A stretch of 64,000 bases of DNA from Phyto melanocephala. Taxonomy: Eukaryota; Arthropoda; Insecta; Diptera; Rhinophoridae. The position numbers and the translations under genes are program-made. A model generated the notes under the pieces. The model ran no database searches, was not told the origin of the DNA, and was given only the letters and a program-made list of their open reading frames with translations. Numbering within the stretch: the first letter of the stretch is position 1; every line of letters starts with the position of its first letter. Positions 22,641 to 33,029 of the stretch are shown here, in pieces. The stretch spans positions 137,028,533 through 137,092,532 of the forward strand of contig OW799233.1 in NCBI GenBank assembly GCA_941918925.1. The letters are read 5' to 3'.

Positions 22641-22729
22641 TAAACTGGAGAGGTGGCCTGGTGACAAGACGACCTCCCCTTCGTCCCCCTGGCGAACGAC
22701 CACCAATTGAGATGGCAAAGTATCGCTAA
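22641..22729 (-). other. GC-rich, exon-like island of unknown gene
   Basis: About 75 bases, from TGGAGAGGTGGCCTGG to CCACCAATTGAGATGG, are strikingly GC-rich against the AT-rich surroundings. On the minus strand a strong acceptor (T run then AG) ends at 22726. The exon that would follow reads RYFAISIGGRSPGGRRGGRL in one open frame, and two other frames give different peptides. On the plus strand the frame reads RRPPLRPPGERPPIEMAKYR before TAA. It is unclear which strand is used, if either. It could be an exon, a 5' UTR or a piece of an unrecognised element. Confidence 0.35.
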
Positions 22730-23788
22730 AAAAAAACTATTCAACTATTTTCATATTGATTTTATTCGCACAGTTGTAAAAACGAAATTCACATGGAAAC
22801 CTTTCACTTAAACGGACTGAATGAAGTTTGTTATTTTGCCTTTTTTGAAATTTTGTGAGATTTGTTTGTTTTTGTAAAATAACTGCCGCAACGCTGTTGT
22901 TGCTTTTATGCGATGTAGTTGATAAATCTATCATTGACATTATTGGTAACCTGGCGACACATGTTGCTGGTAGCCTTGATGATGTTGGTATTTTGTATTT
23001 CAAGCATTTTGTATTAAGCGAACGACAAACAACAAATAAAAAAAGTTTCGAAAAATATATTATGTTTTTAAATAGAATCTCCACAAAGAAAAAATAATCA
23101 ATGGAAATTTATACTGTTTTTGTAAGTATGTAGTGCAACGTAGCGGTACACATACTTTCGTACATATATTTACGTACACAGTTGTGTATATGTGGATGTA
23201 CATCGATTTATCTATTCATCTAATCATATGACAAGCATATAAGAATTGCTCTTTTTTTAGTTGCTTGTCCACAAAATAGTTTATAAATATTGACTTCAAA
23301 TTGTATCAATAAGGCGGTACATATCGACTAGTATATTTGCCCAAGCAGTGAAAGACAATTAATTACTTGGAAATTGATTATAGAAGCAAATTTAAACAAC
23401 ATTGTCAAACTTATTTGTATTTTCTTTAACTACACAGCAAAAAAGACATGCAAAAGTGGTTTAATTAAGTTGAAACATGCTTGATTTTAACATTACCGTG
23501 TCATTGAAGAGCATGTGTTTATGTGAATATATTAATAAAATTTATTCAATTTCAATAAGTTCAATAGAACGTATGTATATTAAGTGAAAAAAGATTATTT
23601 GCATGCATTTGCATGTATTTTTGAAACACATCACTAAAGGCTCACTATTTTGCACTTATGAATTAGAAGTCATGAACAATTTAATTCAAGTTAAACTTGT
23701 GCAAAATTTTTTGCTGGCTAATTTATTAAACGTTTCAAAAATGTCGTTAATGTCGATGTATTTTTTTTAGTAATTTTAGTGAATCCGT
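22730..23788. other. Intergenic; overlapping open frames 22737-23097
   Basis: Open frames of 115 codons (minus) and 80 codons (plus) overlap here with no known motif. Base composition at 22860-22990 is more balanced than around it. From 23100 on there is only AT-rich sequence. Confidence 0.35.
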
Positions 23789-24114
23789 CAAGGCATATTT
23801 AATCGCAGTACGGAGTGAATTTTTTTGTTTATATTTTTTATATATTAAGTCTGGGGCCGAATTACGGCATTCGATATCGATCGAAAATTATAGAATTCTT
23901 ATTAGAATCCAATACAAAATGTAAGGAAAACTTTAACGTTCGATTGCAATTTCGATCGATATCGAATGCCGTAATTCGGCCCCTGATATTTTAAACAAAT
24001 GAGAACAGAAAAAGAATTATATTTTATCTATGGACTTTGACAGCTGAAGTTAAAAATAAGTGAAGAAAAAAAATAAGCTGACTAATCAACACCTGATGAA
24101 TAAATTTTCCACAC
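23789..24114. mobile_element. MITE family 1 copy interrupted by a palindromic MITE
   Basis: The left end is CAAGGCATATTTAATCGCAG. The right part is ACTTTGACAGCTGAAG through CACCTGATGAATAAATTTTC. The sequence flanking the inner insert (AAGTCTG and ATATTT) is continuous as AAGTCTGATATTTGAAA in the 48184-48383 copy. Confidence 0.75.
23854..23982. mobile_element. 129-bp near-palindromic MITE, PIF/Harbinger-like
   Basis: Its 33-bp inverted ends are perfect (23854-23886 and 23950-23982), beginning GGGCCGAATTACGGCATTCG. It is flanked by CTG on both sides (23851-23853 and 23983-23985), and the uninterrupted site exists at about 48245. A 3-bp CWG-type duplication with GGGCC ends fits the PIF/Harbinger superfamily. 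It has no coding capacity. Confidence 0.85.
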
Positions 24115-24774
24115 AATCTGTATAAAAATCAACTAAAATATAAATTTTGACAGGTTTGTTAAAACATTTCTTAATTAAATATTTAATTTGTTTCTTTTTT
24201 GACAACATTTGCCACAAGTATTTGAATGATTTGAAATAAGTAGTTTTATTAGAGGGTTAAATGTTTATATTCAGTCTTATGTGTGTACCTATAGAGGAAG
24301 AATTATGATTTAACAAAAGCCCATGTGCAAGTTAAACGTCGCTCGAGATTACATACGAAAAAATACATTAATTTCTAAATGATTATAAAGATATTTACTA
24401 TATTATTTTGTTCCCCTAATAGATACCACCCTAATAAAATTAAACATATTCAAAACACAAAAAATCAAGTTAATGTTTTCATCATTGTTAACTTTATAAA
24501 CATTTTTTTGTACCCATTGGTTGCAGTTGTAAGCCTTTGATATTTAAAATGATTTAGCTCTAGTTTTTATTACTAGTATTTTTCTATACAGCTTTTCCTT
24601 CTCTAGTCTAGCTAAAAGTTTCTTCAATTTATTTATTTTTTTTTTTGTTAATTTTTTTATTGAAAACTGTGTAACAATGAATTGTCATGTGTATTTTGCA
24701 CTTAAGATTAAATTCATTTATACGAGTAGAATGAAATTGGCTTTTAGAATTGGAACTTAGATATATATTAAAAC
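24115..24774. other. AT-rich intergenic, no gene
   Basis: No feature beyond T runs was recognised. Confidence 0.5.
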
Positions 24775-25020
24775 TTGCTTGTGCCCGCGACTTCGTCTGC
24801 GTAGTTATCGGGATAAAAGTTATACTTAGTATTAACAACAAAAATAAAAATATCTACAACACAAACAACCCGTTTAGGATGTGTTATGATGAGTTTGCCA
24901 ACGACTTCGCGTTATTATCGCGATAAAAAGTAGCCTATGTGTTAATCTAGTTTGTTATCTATCTATGTGCCGAATTTCATTTAGTTCCGCTCAGCCGGTT
25001 TTGCGTGATTGAGTAATATA
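24775..25020. repeat. Conserved interspersed repeat with CCGCGACTTCGTCTGCG motif
   Basis: The blocks GTGCCCGCGACTTCGTCTGC, AAAAAGTAGCCTATGTGTTA, CTATCTATGTGCCGAATTTC and TCAGCCGGTTTTGCGTGA are a well-known combination found in repeats of many insects, in my recollection linked to RTE-type retrotransposons or their derivatives. Two related halves are visible (near 24785 and 24900). The class is uncertain. Confidence 0.55.
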
Positions 25021-25059
25021 CTTCTAAAATGTCTAATCAAAAAAAACTTTATATAAAAA

Positions 25060-25692
25060 TTAAATTTAGTTTTTTTATTAAAACAAACTTCAGATTTAAA
25101 CTGCAAATTTGCTGTTTTATGAGGGTACTTTCTTAGTTTTTTGGTTTAAGCGTAAAAAACTTATAAAATGATATAAATTAATGAGTCAAATCTGTTATTT
25201 GAAAATTTATCTCCTTAAACCCCTCAATATTCGTGTCAAATGAAAGACTTTGACCAACAGTAAACTATTAAAAAGTTAAAATCCAAAATGATACCTTAAA
25301 TTGAACGGCAGATATATGGGTCAAATATATAAATTACGGTTTTAAAGACTTTAACCCCTACAATATTGGTATCAAACGGCGCAAGTAAAATATAGTAAAC
25401 TATGAAAAAGTGTGAAATTAAAAATGCAGTCTAAAACAAATTGGCGAAACAGTTTTTTTTCTTTATCCCATCAATATGAGTTACTCGTCTTGATAGGGAC
25501 TTGGCTGGTAGAATACTGTTAACAATGTAAAAAATTCGAAAGCAAAGATGTCGCCGGAATTTATGTAGCAAAATGGTGCATAACGATAAATCTGAAATTT
25601 AGGCTTCGCTATGGTCGTTATACCTCTTAACATTATGGTGAAAGGCATTATCAGGTTTGTTATGGCCGAATGCAGCACTGTTACTTGTCAAA
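25060..25692 (+). mobile_element. HINE family 3, 3' part
   Basis: Repeated blocks related to GGTATCAAACGGCGCAAG and CTGGTAGAATACTGTTAAC are followed by TATGGTGAAAGGCATTATC and the end GGCCGAATGCAGCACTG then TTACTTGT. It aligns with 13920-14125 and with the terminal part of the intact copies. The 5' end is missing. Confidence 0.6.
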
Positions 25693-25771
25693 TATCAAGC
25701 ATGCGTTCAGGGTTAGAAAAAATAAAATTTATAAAAAAAAATTTGTTTTCCACAAATATTTTATATGTATT

Positions 25772-26177
25772 TATATGTGACCTTCTCCGAGAAAAGGGAC
25801 CTAGTGTTTTGAGAAAAACACATTTAAAGTTTCATAACGCATTGTCACTGTGAACACAACTTCTGTTGGGAGATGCGATTTGGTATGGTTAGTTATGATT
25901 GGGTGCCGACTTTGGTGACGTCACGCATATGTGGTGACGTATTTTTTTTCGCTTTTAGTGTGACAATACCTTTGTTATTGTTGCTGGTCTGCTTGTAATG
26001 ATCTCGATACTTGATTCTCAAGCCGCAACCAGGGTTCGTTTTGTACGTTTTTATGGGGTAAATAAATTTTTATCAGAAATCTAACCCATTTCATTTTATT
26101 CTACACCCATTTAGGTAATAGAATGCATTATTAAATCCAAACCCGTTTTTCAACACACTAGGTCCAATTTTCATATG
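25772..26177. mobile_element. Diverged TIR element, GGGACCTA family
   Basis: The left end is TATATGTGACCTTCTCCGAG then AAAAGGGACCTAGTG; the right end is the inverse, with CACTAGGTCCAATTTTCATA. The end layout equals that of 6079-6459 and 50301-51771 but has diverged. The interior holds GGTGACGTCACGC and a nearby GTGGTGACGT. No open frame of note. Confidence 0.6.
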
Positions 26178-26539
26178 TTTTTTTTTTCAAAAGAGTAGTT
26201 TCATTTAGTGTTGCTTTTAGAATACTTTTGAACTCCATTAGGTGCGGCCGCATTCAAATTATTAAACAATTGCTTTATCGTCAAAAAAAGATCATAAAGA
26301 TTAGACATGCCAACCATATTATGTATCATTTCCAAACAGAAATTAAGAAAACAAAAGCGAAAATAAGATATGTTTCTCATTTACAAAGCAATATAGTTCG
26401 GGTACAGCTAGTAATTATATTTATTATTGTTTCGAAATTTTTTTATTTTAAAAACTCTTTTAATAATTCTCGATAAAAAATATATTTTCTATATATTCTT
26501 TTTTTAAATGATTTTTTTCTAAATATGTAATTAATTGCA

Positions 26540-27226
26540 CATGCAAAGAAAAACTATAGTTACTACACGAAAACGACGGTCATATTATAGTTTCTATAAA
26601 CATATTTGGTTACCGAAAACAAGTTATAAATATTTTTATATGTCACGACAAAAAAGCCTTTGTTTGAATTTAATTATTTTATGTTTACTTTTCATGAAAG
26701 CTTCGATATGGCTCTCCTCTAAAAATAGTATGATTTACAAAATTTTCATGACAAAAATAGTATGATGTTGATGAAATAACCATATGACTACAAAGCAATC
26801 AAGCTATGATGTTTGTTATTTATAATTGGTATTCAAATGTTCTTTTTGATTAATTAAGTTTATTTTTTTAAAAGTTTTACATATGATAAACAGATAGACA
26901 AAGTTTGGAAAAATTATAATAAAAAAATAATAATTAATGTAAATAAACGATAAAATGTAAAACAATATTGATGCAAAAAATATGATGACAAAGGTAAGTA
27001 CCTGAAATTAATATAACTTATACCTAAAAAAAATAATTTGTTTTAAAAACGAGCAAAGAGTTTACATTATATCGGTACTCATAATATGATAATAGCATGA
27101 TACTTTAATTAAACTTAATAATGATAACTAAAAACCATTATATGTTTTAACCACAATCATACAATTCAATCATAGTATGTTGCTCTTTGATTATGTTTAC
27201 CACAACCATGTTTTTTTCTTTGCGTG
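26540..27226. mobile_element. TIR element family 3, copy 1 (687 bp)
   Basis: The ends are CATGCAAAGAAAAACTATAG and the complement of CACGCAAAGAAAAAAACATG. Interior blocks CGACGGTCATATTAT, TTTGTTTGAATTTAATTATT and AATCATACAATTCAATCATA are shared, in the same order, with 40345-41078. No transposase frame and no clear target duplication are visible. Confidence 0.75.
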
Positions 27227-29289
27227 CATGTTATCGTTTTTTTTTATAATTATATCAAACGCAAGTCTTGAAAACTGGTTTATAAACCGGATTGTCTTAA
27301 TGGCTTTATTATTGTGAAATCTATTAACAACAACAAATATTGTAAATTTTTTCTTATAAAAAACTTCAAACATTATCAATAATTTAAGAATTGCACAAGA
27401 AAACAGTTTCGCAAAAAAAATTCTTAAATTGAACTAATTTTTTTGTTTTATAACTGCATTTATGTATGTATGTATGTATGTATGTATGAATTTGCATTCA
27501 CACATACTGTGCACTCATACATGTATAGACAGTTTAATTAACTTGTAACACCACTTTATATAATAAATATTAACCAAATTAGGTGCATATTTTGGTCTAA
27601 CTGTAACAACACATAAAGACAGTCAGTCCATGACTAGACGATAGAAGTGGTATGTGTGTTAACAAGTAGCCTGGTAACCGTAAGCACTTTAATCACTTGG
27701 ACAACTGTTGAGTAAAGCTAATATTGAGTGCACTAACTAAACTAGGTGTTCATATGTTAATGTATGCTAATTTACTTTTTGACCAAAGACAATAGACACT
27801 GCTAACTTGTGCACCTAATAGCAGCAGTAGACAGGTATTGTAGGCAGCAGAAGCTTTTCAAACGCTTTAAAGTGAAAACGTATGCATCTATACATTCAAA
27901 AATGCACTTATACTCAAAGAATAGTTTTTTTTTATACCTTAATGATGAAAACTTTTTTTTAAAAATTTTTTAAAGAATACAAAATTGAATAAAAAATTTA
28001 CTGCATTGTTCAGGTGTTATTTTTTTTTTTTTGTATCTTTGACCTTTTAAAAATGATGTATTTATTCGAATGCTGTTAAAGGTTTTTGTTTTATAAAAAT
28101 CTTGTTTCTTTTAATCATTTTCAACTTCAACCTACCACTAGCATGATTAAGGGGTATTTTTTTATTTTGTTTTTATAATATTTTGGAATATTTTTTCTTC
28201 TTATTCAAATTAAATTTCCATTAAATTCTTGAAGATATTTTTCTTAATTTAGTATTTTTTTTTTAATTTCACCACTAGTTTTGTTTAAAACGTTATTCAA
28301 TTTTTTTTTTCAATTTGCACCCCGTTTCGTTCTCAATGTCTTTGTAAAACTTTGCATTTGGACTGAACCGCCAGAAAACTATCTTGGCCTTTTTATAGCT
28401 TGTACTTGATTTGTATAGAGGAAAATAATATTAAAAAAAAGTACTTGTACTCACATATAACTAAGTAATAAAAATAGAAAAAAAATTAACTTTTTATTAG
28501 TATTGGTGGTGCATATTGTGTAGTTAACTGGCTGGCCGTATGATGGCTGTCTGTCTATCGGTCTGGCTTATATGTGTTTATTTGTTGTAGCTTAAGCCAG
28601 AGTCTGTAAATAGTCAAAACCCAAAGAAACCTTTTCAATATTGTTACTTTGTTAAGATTATTGTCGAATTGATCACTACTCTTTGTTAAAGTTCAATTTA
28701 TTTTACTCCACACTCAATAACTTAAACAAAAAAATTTTCTCAGCTTGTAGTTTGCAAAAACTTTATTAATTAATTTTATATGCCTGATGCTTTTTTTCTA
28801 AAAAAAATTTTATTCATTTAACTTGTGTTCAAAATGTTATACTCACCACATCTTTAATTTATTTATTTTTTATTACAAATAATCAATTAATCGGTCTTTG
28901 CTATTGTAAAAAGCTTTTCTAAGTATTAAAAACTCTCATTTGAAAGCTCTTAAGTACTTCACATGTGTAAATTTTTACTCAACTCTTTTACAAGTTTCTT
29001 ATGCAGGTATTTCTACACTCCAATTCATTTGAATAAGGAATCTTAATAAGGTGAAGTGGGATTCTTAACAATTTAAGTTTTACTTAGATAATTGAGATTA
29101 AAAAACCCGAATTTATTTTTTTTATTTTATCAGAAAATGTTTGACAATTGTCTTGGAAGCATATTTTTAAATTCTTTTTGGAAAAAAACATAGTTCTGCA
29201 TTAAGAGAAGAAGTCATAAAAATAATTTAAGACAAATTTACAGATGGCGTTTCTTTTGAAGATTCTTTTTCTAAATAAGTAATAAGTCA
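27227..29289. other. AT-rich intergenic with microsatellite; possible non-repetitive DNA at 27590-27860
   Basis: A TATG microsatellite occupies about 27462-27487. The stretch at 27590-27860 is less AT-rich and shows no repeat match in the window, so it may be older unique sequence with regulatory content. The rest is T-rich. No gene was seen. Confidence 0.4.
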
Positions 29290-29480
29290 TATTGAAGTGC
29301 ACACATAGCTTTATCATTCCATTTGTATTTCCTATAATACTCATTTACGATCCCATCAATTATATACATTTTGAAAACCTATGAAAAGCGGAATTGTTTG
29401 AGCAATGTCCGTCCATGTGTTCGTTGAAATAAACTTTTAGAAGTCGCCGCATGTTATCTAGACCTTTATGTAATAGGGTA
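29290..29480 (+). mobile_element. HINE fragment
   Basis: TATCATTCCATTTGTATTTC, ACGATCCCATCAATTATAT and AATGTCCGTCCATGTG are decayed versions of the HINE 5' blocks. Both ends are lost. Confidence 0.5.
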
Positions 29481-30945
29481 AAGTGTTCCATCCGTTTCAG
29501 CAAACAAGTGATAATTTGTGGTATTTAAAAATGCTAAGGCAGCCAGAAAAAAGTCTGAAAACCAATTAGAGAAGAGTAAGAAATTGTATGATCAACTGAA
29601 ATCTAGGCAGGCCATTACAGGAAACTTATGCTGAATACAACAAATTTGCTTTAGGGAAGAATTGATATTCAATAATAACAATGCTAGGCCATATGTTTCA
29701 AACCTGTTAAACCTGTTAAACATAATTTATTATAGTCAAAACTTTGGCCACTATTTGTTCATATCGATGCAGAATGCTCTTTCTTGGAAATGTTTTATTC
29801 AAGAACACTGTATCCGTAATTGGTTTGATTCGTTTTTGGCATTAAAAAAAGTGAAATTTTTTTGGTGCGGAATCCATGTGATGTCATAAATATGATTACA
29901 GGTTCATTTATATTTCTGAACTCAAAAATTATTTCACTTTGAATTTTTTCACAACTATAAAAAGGTTGCTTTAAGTGAGGCTATTCTGATTTATGGGGAA
30001 CGGAAAATTCCAAAAAAAAGTTTGTATATCAAACCAAAGGAAATCTAAAAACCTTTTAAATGCAACCCTGTTGAACTACGTACCTAAAAAATGTTCCCAA
30101 AAAATGGCAATTTTTGTAAGCACAACTTTCAAAGTCTTATTTTTTTGGACCTAGAAAAGTAAGATTTATTTCTATAATATACTGTATTTATACGAAAAAA
30201 CAGTATATTCCGTTGGAAGGTACGTACACCTCTTGAAATTACTCATATTTACATTTACTTAATAACTTTCAAAAGTACATAACATAATTAAATTAATTCA
30301 ATTATTTTATTTCAATAAAAATATAAAAATCCGAAAATAAAAACTAAACGCAAAAATGAAACAATAATTATTATTAACAGTGAACTTAACATTGTGCAAA
30401 AAGAAAATTAAAAATAATATTTGTGGTTAAACAAACATATAAATGACGGTAGTGTCTATGAATGCGTGTGTAAATACGGATATTATTTGCACAGGGTCAT
30501 ATTCTACGCAAAAATAAAAACAATATAAATCATTATTACCATCATGTTCATATCTTTTGTCTTTTGGCAAAACAACTTATTTCAAATTTATAAACAAAAA
30601 AAAATTAAGAAATTTTTTAAAAATAAAATATATAAAGGAAAACAAACAAAAAATAATAAAAATATTTATTTAAATGATATTGGTAACTCTAAAACTCGCA
30701 ACAATATGCTAATTATTATAAACTAATTAGGACTTTATGCTCAGTGAAGAGTTTTAATTAAATTTTTAATAAATTACAAAAATCGACATTTGCTAAAAAA
30801 AATATTTTACAAATTTATTTTTAAATATTCATAGAAAGAAGCCATTTCGTGCAAACAAGGCAATTTAAAGTTTTTATAAAAATTTCCATATATCGACTAA
30901 AAATATTTTTTTAAATATTCATAGATATGTATTTAAAAATGGTGA
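29481..30945. other. AT-rich intergenic, no gene
   Basis: Short frames only; no family recognised. Confidence 0.5.
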
Positions 30946-31494
30946 TTAAAAGGGTCGCTGTTGGTTTTGAGTCAAACACAAATTATTTTTTAAATTATTG
31001 TCATTTCTTTGTATTATGATAATATTGGTATTGGTATGGCCGCGATCTCGGCGACATACCTCCATCCGATCGTCCAAATTTCCAATGACAGTGTTGAAGT
31101 TTAATTGTTGGGCACGATAATAAGTCGAGGTTGACTACTCTTTTGTCATACATTCGCAAAAAACTGCAATGTTTTCCGTTCAACGAACTAAGAAGGCATT
31201 CACAGATGTTTTCTCATTTTTTACAGACCTGTGTTGCTGAAATTTTAATATTTTTGACAATTCTCCCGATTGTGGACGAATTTGAACGATTATATTGACA
31301 AAAGGAATCACGAAGTGCACGAAATGCATTATGATTTGAATGCCTATTTTCATAACAACGCGTTCCTCGATTGTGTATTTTCCCATGGTTCAAATTGAGT
31401 AAGTCTAAAATTGAGAAATGTCAAATGAAATCAAGAAAAGAACTTGACATTTAGGTGTGGTTCTCATTCTTAATATTTAACCACCCCTTATAAC
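30946..31494 (-). mobile_element. Internally deleted mariner, minus strand
   Basis: The right end, TTTAACCACCCCTTATA, matches the ends of the 55418-56038 copy. The minus strand starts at ATG 31386, reading MGKYTIEERV. After a frameshift it reads NAFRALRDSFCQYNRSN, and it finally joins directly to a C-terminal tail VIGNLDDRME. The catalytic domain is therefore missing. The 55418-56038 copy has the same join, so both come from one deleted, amplified form. The left end (AAAAGGGTCGCTG) is degraded. Confidence 0.8.
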
Positions 31495-31496
31495 AT

Positions 31497-32346
31497 GCAC
31501 AACTGAAATACTTTTGCACTTGCTAATAATTTATTATTTTGTTATTAATATTGTCATAACATCGCTATGCAATAATCACTTTAAAATATGTTCACTTTCT
31601 TCGTGTAACATCGATTTACTATTGAAATTTTTTTGCAAATTTAGTCTTGCTTTAAAGTAGGTGTTTCTGCTAATAAATTCAACCTAGGAATTTCAATATA
31701 GTCCTTTATTATTCCAAAATCTTTATTCATAGAGAAATTATATGAATTTGAGATAAAACGTTATATAGGAGGTGGGCGTGTCACATTTATTTTCCATTAG
31801 AACAAAGCCTTTGATAAAAAAGCAATGTTTGCAAAATTTTAATATCATAAATCTATTTTTCTCAGTTTCATTACGTTTTCAATTTCATATATAGCGAAAA
31901 AGACACTGTGCGGAATAAATTTTCGTACATTTTGATCTATAACTTCTTTCGTTATATATAGATTTGAGCAATTCTCAAGGGAGAATATTTTTTGTACTCT
32001 GGAAATATACACTTAATGGTTTTATGTCAATGCGTTTACCCATAAACGCATTTTATTCGATGTTGGAAAGACATTGTTTTTTTTTTTTTTGCCTTACGAC
32101 CTATAATACTTTTTTTAATACTTCGCTTTAGCCCATTTTCAATACTTAACAAACCTTGTATATAAAAAATATTCTGGAAAAATTTAAGCAACCTAACTTT
32201 TTCAGTTCCAGCGCTATCGTGCTTTGAACGGACGGATAGACGGACTGTTATAACTAGATCGTCATTAAATAAAACCAGAACTCAGAAAATATATACCTTA
32301 TGGGGTCTTAAATGATGTGTTACAACCGAAATGACAAAATCAATGA
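31497..32346 (-). mobile_element. HINE family 2 copy
   Basis: It aligns with 55330-57121, with TTTATTATTTTGTTATTAAT, AATTTCAATATAGTCCTTTA, AAACGTTATATAGGAGGTGG and TATGGGGTCTTAAATGATGT. It lacks the mariner insertion found at the matching point of the 55-kb copy (near 31614 here) and has only one of the two tandem units seen there. The outer stem-loop end is missing because it abuts the mariner at 30946-31494. Confidence 0.75.
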
Positions 32347-32770
32347 ACCACCACACCATTTGTTTGGTGGTGTGTATAGCAGCTCTGTGTTCATACTAAG
32401 TTCGTTACCTTTCATCCAAGAAGATAGTGCAAACAGCGCCGATTGCATACTTCGACTATCGCTGGCACAAATCTTTCTGTTATCAGCAGCAATATTTCGT
32501 CCAATTGTTCACGATCTTTCTACGTTTACTTGCAAAATGCCTCAAAATAACCTTAAGAGGGGTGATAAAACCCCTTCTAACGGTGTTCCTGGACACTACT
32601 TTTCTTATACAAAAATCTGAAGAGCCTTAACTGGACACTAAGTTTCTTATACAGAAATCTACAGAGCTAGAATTCGTGACCCTACTTTCTTTTATTGAAA
32701 GTATCCAGCTAACTAGAAACTCTCAGATTTTCATCTCAAAACTAATAGCCTTAGTACTAGTAAATATTAT

Positions 32771-33029
32771 TAAGTATTCTCTTGACATCTGAAAACGATG
32801 ATTGTAATTTATGTTCCTTAAAACCTACCACATCATGCAATAAACTCGCAACAGGTCTACTTTTGAGATAAGCATATTGAGTCCTGCTAAATACATACAT
32901 TAAAATAAATACATTAAATATTCTCTTGACATCTGAATGTAATTTATGTTCCTTAAAACTTACCACATCATGCAATAAACTCGCAACAGGTCTACTCTTG
33001 AGATAAGCATATTAAGTCCTGCTAAATAC
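32771..33029. repeat. Direct duplication, 144-bp period
   Basis: ATTCTCTTGACATCTGAA, ATGTTCCTTAAAAC, CCACATCATGCAATAAACTC and GCATATTAAGTCCTGC-like blocks occur twice, at 32771-32914 and 32915-33029. A TATA-like GAGTATAAAAATAG follows at about 33093, as would be expected in the control region of a retroelement LTR, but no paired LTR or coding region is visible. Confidence 0.65.
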
